64,000 bases of DNA, from the NCBI RefSeq assembly GCF_002646595.1, contig NZ_PDUD01000018.1:186001-250000 (forward strand), read 5' to 3'. Positions 49,369 to 57,230 of this stretch are shown piece after piece. Numbering within the stretch: the first letter of the stretch is position 1; each line of letters opens with the position of its first letter. This DNA comes from Flavilitoribacter nigricans DSM 23189 = NBRC 102662 (lineage in GTDB: Bacteria; Bacteroidota; Bacteroidia; Chitinophagales; Saprospiraceae). The notes under the pieces were generated by a model. The model had not been told where the DNA came from and ran no database searches. It was given only the letters and a program-made list of their open reading frames with translations. Made by a program: the position numbers and the translations under genes.

Positions 49369-51786
49369 ATGCGATTATCTTCCTTTTTTCCAATTGTTCT
49401 AGCAATACTAATCGGACTACAGCTATCCGCCCAGACGGTTACGCCCTGGCTAACCAGAGGCGATGCCAGTGTTTTGCTGAGCCCGCAGACCGTCACTGCC
49501 TTCAGTACGAATTCCAGTAATGCCAACAATACCATTACCCTTAATGAAAGTATCGGATATCAGTCGATCGAAGGATTCGGTTTCTGCCTGACCCAGGGTA
49601 GCGCCGAGGTGATCAACGGTCTGAATGCGAACGAACGGGCGGCACTTCTGGATGAGCTTTTCGGTCCCGATGGTTTGGGGATCTCCACGCTGCGGATCAG
49701 CATCGGAGCTTCGGACCTCAGCAATTCCACCTATTCTTACAATGAGGTATCCGGAGACGTCAATATGGTCAACTTCAGTCTGGCCGGTCCCGATCTCACC
49801 CACCTTGTGCCCTTACTGCAGGACATACTCGCGATCAATCCCGATCTGCTGATCCTGGCTACTCCCTGGACCGCTCCCACCTGGATGAAAACCAACGGCA
49901 CCTGGATTGGGGGTAGTTTGGATCCGACCTACTACGCGGCCTACAGCCTTTATTTTGTCAAATATCTGGAAGCCATGCAAAGCCACGGTATCGATATCTG
50001 GGCGGTCACGCCCCAGAACGAACCGGAGAATCCCTATAATGAACCCAGCATGCTGATGTCTGCTTCCGAGCAGACTGATTTTATCAATAACCACCTGGGG
50101 CCGGATCTGCAACTGGCCGGATTTACAACGAAGATCATTGCCTTTGATCACAATTGCGATAATACCGCCTACCCGATTTCGGTCCTCAATAATAGTCCTT
50201 ACGCCAGCGGTGCGGCATTTCACCTTTATGCCGGAGATATTTCAGCCATGTCCACGGTGCGGAATGCTACGGGTAAGGACGTTTATTTCACCGAACAGTT
50301 TACCAGTTCCAACGGCAGCTTTATCGGAGATTTTGGCTGGCATTTACGCAATGTAGTGATCGGCTCCATGAATAACTGGTCCCGCAGCGTATTGGAGTGG
50401 AACCTGGCTACGGACAGCAATTACGGCCCCCGAACACCGGGCGGTTGCACGGAATGTCTGGGTGCCGTTACGATCAATAGTCCGACTAGCTTTACCCGGA
50501 ACGTTTCCTACTATATCATTGGGCAGATCGCCAAATTTGTCGCTCCCGGAGCACTGAAGATCGATGCGGCGAGTGGTAGTAGTTACATCTACGCGACCGC
50601 TTTTCGCAACGCTGATGGTTCAACGGTAGTGCTGGCCTATAACGATCGGCAGAAGACCGAAAAAGTATATATAACCGATGGGATCAACGGTGGTTTTGAA
50701 TACGACATTCCCAAAAAATCGGCTATGACGTTTATCTGGACCAGTTCCGCGCCGCCGCAAACCCCACCGGCGGCTCCCGATAATCTTAACGCTACTGCTG
50801 CCGGTTCTTCAGCTATCGATCTTAGCTGGTCCGATAATTCGAATAATGAAGCCAATTTCGAGCTGGAGCGCTCTCCGGACGGAAGCAGCAACTGGATGAA
50901 TGTGGCCAACCCTGCGGGTAATACATCCAGCGCGACAGATAACGGGCTGAGCGCCGAAACGACTTATTACTACCGTATCCGGGCTACCAATGCGGCCGGC
51001 AGTTCGGCCTGGTCCAATACCGCCAATGCAACCACCGAAGCGGATCAGGGTGGCGGCGGTATCACCGGTACTTTCAATATCATCGCCCAGCACAGTGACA
51101 AAGGTCTGGATGTGATCAACCAGTCCGGTAACAATAACGCCAATGTACAACAGTGGGAGGTGCTGAATGGCGGGGGAGATAATCAGCGCTGGCAGGTTTC
51201 CGAAAACGGAAGCGGGGCCTACCTCATTCAGGCGGTTCATTCCGGTAAATGCCTGGCCATTTTCCGACCGAATAAAACCAATGTCGTCCAACAGAATTGT
51301 GACGGAAGCGACCAGCAGAGTTGGTTGATCACCGACCTGGGAGGCGGATATTACCAGCTGGAAAATGTAGAGAATGGCTTATCTGTGGGCGTTGAGAATG
51401 CCGACCTCAGCAATGGGGGGAATGTCGAAACCCAAACCTTCTCCGGCGCAACGCACCAAAAGTGGCGTTTCGAGCCCGTTAGCAGCAATCGGATAAGTCC
51501 GGATCGGGGGCAATTGGATAGCCAAAGGCCTCGGAGCGATATTTTGTTATATCCCAATCCGGTCCAGGATCGTTTGCGGATCACGTTGCCCGCGGGAACG
51601 TACCGTACCGCCCAACTGGAATTTTTTGATCCCAACGGTCGGCTCGTACAAACTTATCCTCTGGAAGAAGGCATAAGCGGAGATATTTCCGTTAGTGTGC
51701 AAGCCCTGCCGGTGGGGACTTATGTCTTAAGTCTCAATACTTCCGGTGAGGTGCGTTATTCCAAACGATTCACAATCAGTCGGTAG
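49369..51786 (+). CDS. T9SS-secreted GH30 glycosidase with Fn3 and ricin-type lectin domains
   Basis: I use the ATG at 49369; a GTG two codons earlier is possible. After the signal peptide (ending LQLSAQ) residues about 40-460 form a GH30 glucosylceramidase-like TIM barrel. Its acid/base Glu is in VTPQNEPENP, the nucleophile candidate in VYFTEQFTSS, and IEGFGFCLTQGSAEV lies near the start. A fibronectin III domain (about 470-560), a ricin B-like lectin domain (about 570-705, with QxW motifs VQQWEV, NQRWQV, QQSWLI, HQKWRF) and a type IX sorting domain (ILLYPNPVQDRL ... LPVGTYVLSLN) follow. The enzyme is exported through T9SS to the surface or medium. Confidence 0.92.
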   Translation: MRLSSFFPIVLAILIGLQLSAQTVTPWLTRGDASVLLSPQTVTAFSTNSSNANNTITLNESIGYQSIEGFGFCLTQGSAEVINGLNANERAALLDELFGPDGLGISTLRISIGASDLSNSTYSYNEVSGDVNMVNFSLAGPDLTHLVPLLQDILAINPDLLILATPWTAPTWMKTNGTWIGGSLDPTYYAAYSLYFVKYLEAMQSHGIDIWAVTPQNEPENPYNEPSMLMSASEQTDFINNHLGPDLQLAGFTTKIIAFDHNCDNTAYPISVLNNSPYASGAAFHLYAGDISAMSTVRNATGKDVYFTEQFTSSNGSFIGDFGWHLRNVVIGSMNNWSRSVLEWNLATDSNYGPRTPGGCTECLGAVTINSPTSFTRNVSYYIIGQIAKFVAPGALKIDAASGSSYIYATAFRNADGSTVVLAYNDRQKTEKVYITDGINGGFEYDIPKKSAMTFIWTSSAPPQTPPAAPDNLNATAAGSSAIDLSWSDNSNNEANFELERSPDGSSNWMNVANPAGNTSSATDNGLSAETTYYYRIRATNAAGSSAWSNTANATTEADQGGGGITGTFNIIAQHSDKGLDVINQSGNNNANVQQWEVLNGGGDNQRWQVSENGSGAYLIQAVHSGKCLAIFRPNKTNVVQQNCDGSDQQSWLITDLGGGYYQLENVENGLSVGVENADLSNGGNVETQTFSGATHQKWRFEPVSSNRISPDRGQLDSQRPRSDILLYPNPVQDRLRITLPAGTYRTAQLEFFDPNGRLVQTYPLEEGISGDISVSVQALPVGTYVLSLNTSGEVRYSKRFTISR

Positions 51787-51827
51787 ATCCAGGATCGGGC
51801 TTACCTATTGGTGCATCCATAATTTCA

Positions 51828-51901
51828 TTTTGCCGGCGGCTTTTCACCCGTAAGTCAGATAAAGCAGGGTGATCCCGAAATACAAAAAGCCGCCGGCAAA
51901 A
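51828..51901. other. 17-bp inverted repeat spanning the PepSY gene stop
   Basis: TTTTGCCGGCGGCTTTT at 51828-51844 is exactly complementary to 51885-51901. One arm lies inside the last codons of the minus-strand PepSY gene and the other directly after its stop. The stem would have a 40-base loop. It may act as a transcript end for the convergent GH30 and PepSY genes, although no long U-run follows. Confidence 0.6.
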
Positions 51902-52422
51902 ATGATCCAGGCCCACTTATCATTCTGCAACAGACGCATCCACATGATGATGCCGGTGATGGTGAAAACGATCAGACTCACCGCCAGCAGATCCAGTAAA
52001 AAGGCATACAGGGAATAGGTGATCCCACCGCCGTAACCCCGCTGGCGGTGTACGCCGATAATGGCATTAGCCGTGCTTTTGGTATTGCGGCTTACCTCTA
52101 CTCTACCCTCCTCCGACAGGTAGGTGATGCGGTCGGAGCCTCCGGCGTGTGCGTATTCCCGAACCGGATCGCCGGTGGCCGTTTCCCGGGTACGTACCAG
52201 TCGGCCGGCGATGTCGTGTTCCCGGGTCCAAAGTTGCCACTCGCTGTCGTTGGCGGGAGCGGCAGCCAGATCAAAGTAGAGCGTTTCCTTGACGGTTTCG
52301 TGATCGAACCAGTCGTGGTGGATCATCATGTAACTGGTGAAGATGAACATGACCAGTAAGGCCGCCGTGGACAAACAGGCATAGAGGTGGATCTTCTTAA
52401 TCGTTTTATAATTGATCTTCAT
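51844..52422 (-). CDS. PepSY-associated transmembrane protein (second of pair)
   Basis: The 192-residue protein has an N-terminal helix (LYACLSTAALLVMFIFTSYMMIHH), a periplasmic segment of about 90 residues with a PepSY-like strand pattern (REYAHAGGSDRITYLSEEGRVEVSRN), two helices (LYAFLLDLLAVSLIVFTITGIIMWMRLLQ and WAWIIFAGGFLYFGITLLYLTYG) and a short tail. Such proteins are associated with iron uptake or membrane peptidase regulation (PiuB-like). Its start overlaps the natural, frame-corrected stop of the upstream partner by 4 bases. Its stop codon is part of a long inverted repeat. Confidence 0.8.
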   Translation of the reverse strand: MKINYKTIKKIHLYACLSTAALLVMFIFTSYMMIHHDWFDHETVKETLYFDLAAAPANDSEWQLWTREHDIAGRLVRTRETATGDPVREYAHAGGSDRITYLSEEGRVEVSRNTKSTANAIIGVHRQRGYGGGITYSLYAFLLDLLAVSLIVFTITGIIMWMRLLQNDKWAWIIFAGGFLYFGITLLYLTYG

Positions 52423-52993
52423 AGCAATTGCATTAGCATACAGGAAATGATGAATAGCCCCCCGAAAACGTAGAGCTCCCAGGTTTTATGGCTGTACCGG
52501 ATCCAAAGCCATAGTCCCAGCAGCAGAGAGATAAAAAGAACGAGTAAAGTGAGCCACTGGTAAACGATCCAGGTACGCAGAAAAACGGAGCATTGGGTAT
52601 GCGACCATTAAAGAAATGCAGGCCGTGCAGGACCGCCAGTAAGCCTTTGGGTTTTTCACTGGCTTGCACCGCTCCGCTTTGCAGATCGAGTTCGAGTTGG
52701 GTGTCTTTGGCTAGATGGGTAATTACGCAGCTAAACTGCAGGGAATCTCTTTTGTACTGCCAGGGAGGTAACCAGCCCATGAGGCTGAGTTGATCCCGCA
52801 GTTCTTCCGCCAGTTCCTGATCTGTTTTGCCGCCCACTACTTCGATCCGGGCATCCCAGGTATCGGTGACTTCGGTATGGTTTAATTCCACTTGATGGTT
52901 GAGGATCAAGCTACTGAAACCAAAAGCGATCAGATAAAATGAGGTAAACAGGCCACAGTAGAGATGCAGCCTGATCCAGGTGGATTTTTTCAT
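52419..52993 (-). pseudogene. PepSY-associated transmembrane protein with a one-base frameshift (first of pair)
   Basis: The open frame 52993 to 52433 (186 residues) starts as a PepSY-associated membrane protein (TWIRLHLYCGLFTSFYLIAFGFSSLILNH). After LHGLHFFNGRIPNAPFF it turns into a Cys/Ser/Gly-rich sequence unlike its family. Adding one T to the T5 run (A5 on the plus strand, 52581-52585) restores FLRTWIVYQWLTLLVLFISLLLGLWLWIRYSHKTWELYVFGGLFI, two normal membrane helices. It also moves the stop to 52419-52421, overlapping the next gene start as ATGA. The gene is therefore frameshifted, either truly or by a homopolymer sequencing error. Its function would be that of its partner. Confidence 0.8.
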
Positions 52994-53033
52994 AATAGGG
53001 CAAGTTCTAGGTTATGAATACCGAAATGATGTC

Positions 53034-55133
53034 CTAATGGAATACCAGCTTTCGGGTGGTTCTTTTGTCTCCACTGGTAAAGGTGAGAAAATAAATGCCT
53101 TTGGACCAACCTGAGGTGTCCAGCCTGATCCGGGCTTCCGTCAATTTATACTGAGCTATTTCCCGGCCCTCGTAATTGGTGATCTTCAGACTGGTACGCG
53201 GCCATGCTCCCGGCTTTTTCGATTCGATCAGTAGACCGCGATCACGCCCTTGCAGGGGATTGGGATAGATGAGAAAGGCTCCGTCATCCTCCCGTTCCAA
53301 TACCGGTGAAACCATATCCTCCGCTTCACTCAGGTTCTGGATCTTAATATTATCGATGAACGCAGAGTACGGGCGTTCTTCGGGCCCATAATCGTAAGCG
53401 ATCACGATTCGGTCGATCGTTTTTCCGGCCAGCCAGTCGCCGATCTTACTCTCGATCAGCGTCCATTCCTGGATCGTGCCCCGTGGAGCACCGGGATGCA
53501 GATCGTTACCGTTGCTGTCTACCGCATCGGAATCCCGGAGATTGCTTTCGTCCGTCATGATCAGATCCACCGCAACGTTACGCCCGCCTTCGTTCTGTGG
53601 GTTGATCAGGTAAGACAAATAGGTATCCGGCCCGATCGGGATATCGACATCAAATACCTTGAAGTAGGAAAGAGAAACCGACGACGATCGGTCCAATCCC
53701 TGAATGTGCATGGACTTTTCTCCCTGAAAGGCTTCGGAATCGGATAGTTCACAGCGTGGATTGCCCGTTCCGGCCGGTCCGGAAGTATTCGTCAATGCAG
53801 TAGTTTCTTCATTGGTGTTGATCCAGTCCGGTTGGGCGTCGACTTCGGCCTCAAAGCTGGTCCGGAAGAAATAGGGCGCCTGGTAGGAAGCGGTAGAAAA
53901 GTCTGCAGATGGGGGATCATCACTGCCAAAGAGATCCGTAATCTCGCCCGCCAGTCGCAGGTAAAAATCAGCCGAGCGGTAACGGCCGTCGGCCGCAAGG
54001 GTCAGAAAATACTCCCCTTCCGGAATACCGAAATAACTATCGGCGGCGGGCATAATTGCGGTGGCTTCGTCGTATTCGTCAAACATAGCGATATAAGCGC
54101 CGGGAATCCCTTCGGACCGGATATTGTACGCCTGCCGCCAGAACAGGTCGCCACCCGCCCGGGGGATCTCATTGCGCGGGCCGCCGTTCCATTTGGACCA
54201 GGCAAAACCCGGGAACAAGACCGGTTGATAGTGCAATCCGTTTTCCTGACAATATGTATAATCTCCCGCCAGTGTTTCCTGCCGGTAATGATCAGCCTCA
54301 TCCGGATGGCCAAAACGGCCGACCGTCCAGGGCGAGAGCATATCCATGGCCCGGAAAACTTCCTGAAAACCCGGTTTGGCATCCCGGTCACCGCTTCGCC
54401 AGTAGGTCGGTATCCCACCGATGACGAAGTATCCCCTTTCTTTAAACCAGTTAACCAGGGCCAGCGATTCCTCTGCCGTGCCGTGGGTGTGGGTAAAACC
54501 AAGCCCCCAGATGGCTACCACCGGCTTTCCGTCCTGGTGGGCATAGGCCGGCGAATCGGTGATCTTTAAATCGGTTTCCATGCGGGTTTGCCAATCCTCG
54601 GTGATCGTCCGGAACAGTTCGTCCCGGATACCGGAGATGTCATACATGGTGTAGAATATCCGGCCGTGGTCCTCTGCAGCCCGCGCGGCCCGAGCGGCGA
54701 TGCTATCCCGGGTGGCCATGATCTGCGGTTCGGGTACATGACTGATGAAGCGTTGTACGGCAACCCCGTCTATTCCGTAAGTTTCCATCCAGTTAAAATG
54801 CAGTTGGATGACCCGCTCCGGGTAAGAGGAGAAAAGCTTCGCATCCGCGCCATTGCCCAGTTGCGGAAAATTGGTAGCGTAAAGATCCTGCGAATCGTAT
54901 TGGGAAACATCGGGAAACAGCTCAAAGGAGAGTGATGAAGGGCCGGGTTGGGAAGTAGCCCAGTGCACCCATGTATTCAGGGGCGAACCGTCACCGGCGC
55001 AATTGAACCAGCCCTGGTACCCGCAAATGACCTTATTGTCGATGCGGGAAGCGTCGATACTTTGCGAAGTGGAGGTAAAGGAACAGATCAGTAAAATGAA
55101 CAGAGCAGGGAGGCGGTAGGACAATTTCATCAT
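53034..55133 (-). CDS. T9SS-secreted GH71/GH99-like glycosidase
   Basis: After a signal peptide (ending FTSTSQS; start taken at the ATG at 55133) residues about 30-360 resemble the GH71/GH99-like family of Bacteroidota: DNKVICGYQGWFNCAGDGS, HFNWMETYGIDGVAVQRFISHV, DGKPVVAIWGLGFTH and IPGAYIAMFDEYDEATAI. Carboxylates in this last run are candidate catalytic residues. Residues about 430-600 form a beta-sandwich carbohydrate-binding-like domain. The C-terminus is a type IX sorting domain (FLIYPNPLQGRD ... WSKGIYFLTFTSGD). Length is about 699. GH99 relatives act on mannan-type substrates by an endo mode; the real target here is unknown. Confidence 0.87.
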   Translation of the reverse strand: MMKLSYRLPALFILLICSFTSTSQSIDASRIDNKVICGYQGWFNCAGDGSPLNTWVHWATSQPGPSSLSFELFPDVSQYDSQDLYATNFPQLGNGADAKLFSSYPERVIQLHFNWMETYGIDGVAVQRFISHVPEPQIMATRDSIAARAARAAEDHGRIFYTMYDISGIRDELFRTITEDWQTRMETDLKITDSPAYAHQDGKPVVAIWGLGFTHTHGTAEESLALVNWFKERGYFVIGGIPTYWRSGDRDAKPGFQEVFRAMDMLSPWTVGRFGHPDEADHYRQETLAGDYTYCQENGLHYQPVLFPGFAWSKWNGGPRNEIPRAGGDLFWRQAYNIRSEGIPGAYIAMFDEYDEATAIMPAADSYFGIPEGEYFLTLAADGRYRSADFYLRLAGEITDLFGSDDPPSADFSTASYQAPYFFRTSFEAEVDAQPDWINTNEETTALTNTSGPAGTGNPRCELSDSEAFQGEKSMHIQGLDRSSSVSLSYFKVFDVDIPIGPDTYLSYLINPQNEGGRNVAVDLIMTDESNLRDSDAVDSNGNDLHPGAPRGTIQEWTLIESKIGDWLAGKTIDRIVIAYDYGPEERPYSAFIDNIKIQNLSEAEDMVSPVLEREDDGAFLIYPNPLQGRDRGLLIESKKPGAWPRTSLKITNYEGREIAQYKLTEARIRLDTSGWSKGIYFLTFTSGDKRTTRKLVFH

Positions 55134-55250
55134 TTTTGGCAAGATTGAAACCAAATTTAATAAAATTATCTCAGGTCTTAACTGTGCCCTACCGGAGCGA
55201 TAGATCCCTTATCACCGCTTCTCAAACTTTGTTTTTACTAGGATTTCAGC

Positions 55251-56402
55251 CTAAGGCTTACACTGATCGTAGAGAAAATCCTCCTCGGAAGGATTATAAC
55301 TGTTCCCCCGGATATTGGTCCGTTCATTTTCCCGATTAAGGAAATCAGTATTGGTGAATAGTTTGTTGAGTGGACAAAAATCCGCTAATAGTTCATTGTT
55401 GGTGATCGTAAATTTAAAGCTTACGAAGTGGAGATTGGACAGTCCCTCAATGGATACGAGCGCCTCGTTATCGCTAATCTCCAGGCCGTAGCCGCCGATA
55501 GAGCTTATGTTTTCCAATCCGTCCAGGGATGTTAGGTGATCATTGCCAATGATCTTCAGGGTACGGTCGAGGGTTTGCAGGCTGCTGAGCTCTTCCAGTG
55601 AGGTAAGGCCGGTTCTCCATATCCCCAAAAAACCACCGATGCTTTCGACATTATGTAATCCTTCCAGAGAAGTTAAGGCACTCAATTCCTCCAGACCGAG
55701 GCCACGGGGAAGGCTGGTGATATTTTTGAATACCGCCAGGGAATTGATCAGGGGACTATAGGTGATGCCAAGGTGTTCGAGTTTTACCAGGCTTTCCAAA
55801 TGGTCGATTGACCCGAGTGATTCATTGTCGCGTAACTGCAGACTGCCAATTGATTCCAGATTTTCGAGTCCCGCAAAATTCTCCAGCTTCGGGTTGAATT
55901 CGATCGTAAGATCGCCGGGGATCTTGGTAATGCGTTCCAGCCCCCGCAGAGAAGCGAGCTGCGAGTTGCCCTGGAGGATCAGATGGTTTTCGATCGATTC
56001 CAGGCCGGAAAGTGCCTGGATGTTTTCCAGAATAGCATTGTACTGCAGGATGATCGAACCGGCAGTATTTAATGTCGATAAGCCGGCTAGGCTCGCCAGC
56101 TCCGGGTTGTTGACGATCTCTATATTCCCCGAAACGGAAATGATCTCCCGCAAGGGCAGTAAACTCACAATATCCGTAATTCCAACAGGGGCGCCGTAAG
56201 GCCCGAATCCTTTTCCGATGTGCAGATTCCCGGTGATCACGTTGTAGCCCTTTTCTCCGAATTCGTCAACTTCCGCCTGGGATCTGAGGAATACATCGCC
56301 TTCAAACGGATTGGGCGTAAAGGCACTTTTGTTGCAAGCAACAAATGAAATACCTGATACAAGCAGGATCCAGAGCATGGAGGTGGAAAATGGCCTTTGC
56401 AT
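55251..56402 (-). CDS. Receptor-L-domain/leucine-rich-like repeat lipoprotein
   Basis: I use the ATG at 56402, giving a lipoprotein signal with lipobox SFVAC (Cys23); in-frame ATGs at 56414 and 56453 are further upstream. The mature protein of about 360 residues consists of about ten repeats of 22-26 residues (for example LEIVNNPELASLAGLSTL-type units: GNIEIVNNPELASLAGLS, LILQGNSQLASLRGLERI, LQLRDNESLGSIDHLESL, LKIIGNDHLTSLDGLENI). This is the receptor-L-domain-like beta-helix pattern found in Bacteroidota surface lipoproteins. It ends FLYDQCKP. Protein or glycan binding at the cell surface is expected; no enzymatic motif is seen. Confidence 0.85.
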   Translation of the reverse strand: MQRPFSTSMLWILLVSGISFVACNKSAFTPNPFEGDVFLRSQAEVDEFGEKGYNVITGNLHIGKGFGPYGAPVGITDIVSLLPLREIISVSGNIEIVNNPELASLAGLSTLNTAGSIILQYNAILENIQALSGLESIENHLILQGNSQLASLRGLERITKIPGDLTIEFNPKLENFAGLENLESIGSLQLRDNESLGSIDHLESLVKLEHLGITYSPLINSLAVFKNITSLPRGLGLEELSALTSLEGLHNVESIGGFLGIWRTGLTSLEELSSLQTLDRTLKIIGNDHLTSLDGLENISSIGGYGLEISDNEALVSIEGLSNLHFVSFKFTITNNELLADFCPLNKLFTNTDFLNRENERTNIRGNSYNPSEEDFLYDQCKP

Positions 56403-56561
56403 GAAGAGGTGCATTTTTGAATGAAGGAATAGTTTGAACAGCAAAACGGGCATGGAATAGCCTTTATAGAATAGACCGGCAGAAAAAGCGGTTCGGTTGG
56501 GTAGGATTGCCGGTTTTTCTCATTTCTATCGTTGGTCTTGTCATGGAGAGTACAAGCTCCC

Positions 56562-57041
56562 CTACTCCTTCTCTTCCCGTAAGGCTTTTCTGGATGCTCG
56601 GTCCACCCGGCTAAACAGTTTTTCCAATTTGCTTTTTTGACCGGCCGGCAGGTGTCCCTTTACTTTCTCGAGCCGGCAATCCAGGGTATCGATCAAAGCG
56701 AAAAACCTGCGGTAAAGGAGATGGTGGCGCAGCAGCTTATGATCTTTTTTACGAAAATCCTTTTCCTCCAGGGACTGCCGCCGGTCCATAAGTCTAAGAA
56801 TATTCTGAGAATCCGTATAAGCTACAATTTGCCGCTTTTGCCCCTTGATCTGTTCGAGCGCCCAGATCAGGGTTTGCAATTCCAGTTGGGTTGAAGAGGT
56901 GGATTCGAAACGATGGGTCACTATCGGATGGAAATCCGTTTCCATCGTGAGCTGCCGTTCTTCCAAAAGGAGATACGCTCCGTATCCGGTTTTAGATTGC
57001 GGGGAAACACTCCCATCGGTAAAGAGTAGCAGTCGATCCAT
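56562..57041 (-). CDS. Ribonuclease HI-like protein
   Basis: Starting at the ATG at 57041 (MDRLLLFTDGSVSPQSKTGYGAYLL) the protein is 159 residues, the normal RNase HI size; the longer open frame runs back through a terminator hairpin and is unlikely to be translated. The catalytic set is visible: Asp in LFTDGS, Glu in STQLELQTLIWAL, Asp in AYTDSQN, and a late Asp in RVDRASRKAL at the position of the family's fourth acid. The handle-like region (DFRKKDHKLLRHHLLYRRF) is basic, and VKGHLP carries the usual His. It probably removes RNA from RNA-DNA hybrids in the cytoplasm. It stands alone. Confidence 0.88.
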   Translation of the reverse strand: MDRLLLFTDGSVSPQSKTGYGAYLLLEERQLTMETDFHPIVTHRFESTSSTQLELQTLIWALEQIKGQKRQIVAYTDSQNILRLMDRRQSLEEKDFRKKDHKLLRHHLLYRRFFALIDTLDCRLEKVKGHLPAGQKSKLEKLFSRVDRASRKALREEKE

Positions 57042-57147
57042 TACCAAACTGGCAGGATTGCTGGTTGATAAAAATAGAAATAGCTCATTCTGACTTACAA
57101 TTGGTTTGGAAAAATCCCAAGCCTTTGCGTGAAGTGTAAAATCAGCA

Positions 57148-57185
57148 GAGGTTATGGTGGTAATTGACATCACCACCATAACCTC
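57148..57185 (-). terminator. Intrinsic terminator
   Basis: Perfect 14-bp stem 57148-57161 / 57172-57185 (GAGGTTATGGTGGT and complement) with a 10-base loop, located after the stop of the giant T9SS protein gene and upstream of the RNase HI-like gene. The minus-strand tail TGCTGATTTTA is only moderately U-rich. Confidence 0.65.
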
Positions 57186-57230
57186 CTGATCACAAAACAC
57201 GCCCGGTGCGCTTAGCGCAGGGAAGGACGT

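Noticed and set aside
57042-57200. N-terminal extension of the RNase HI-like gene
   Set aside because: The extra 53 codons run through a perfect terminator hairpin and do not resemble RNase HI; the ATG at 57041 gives the family's usual length.
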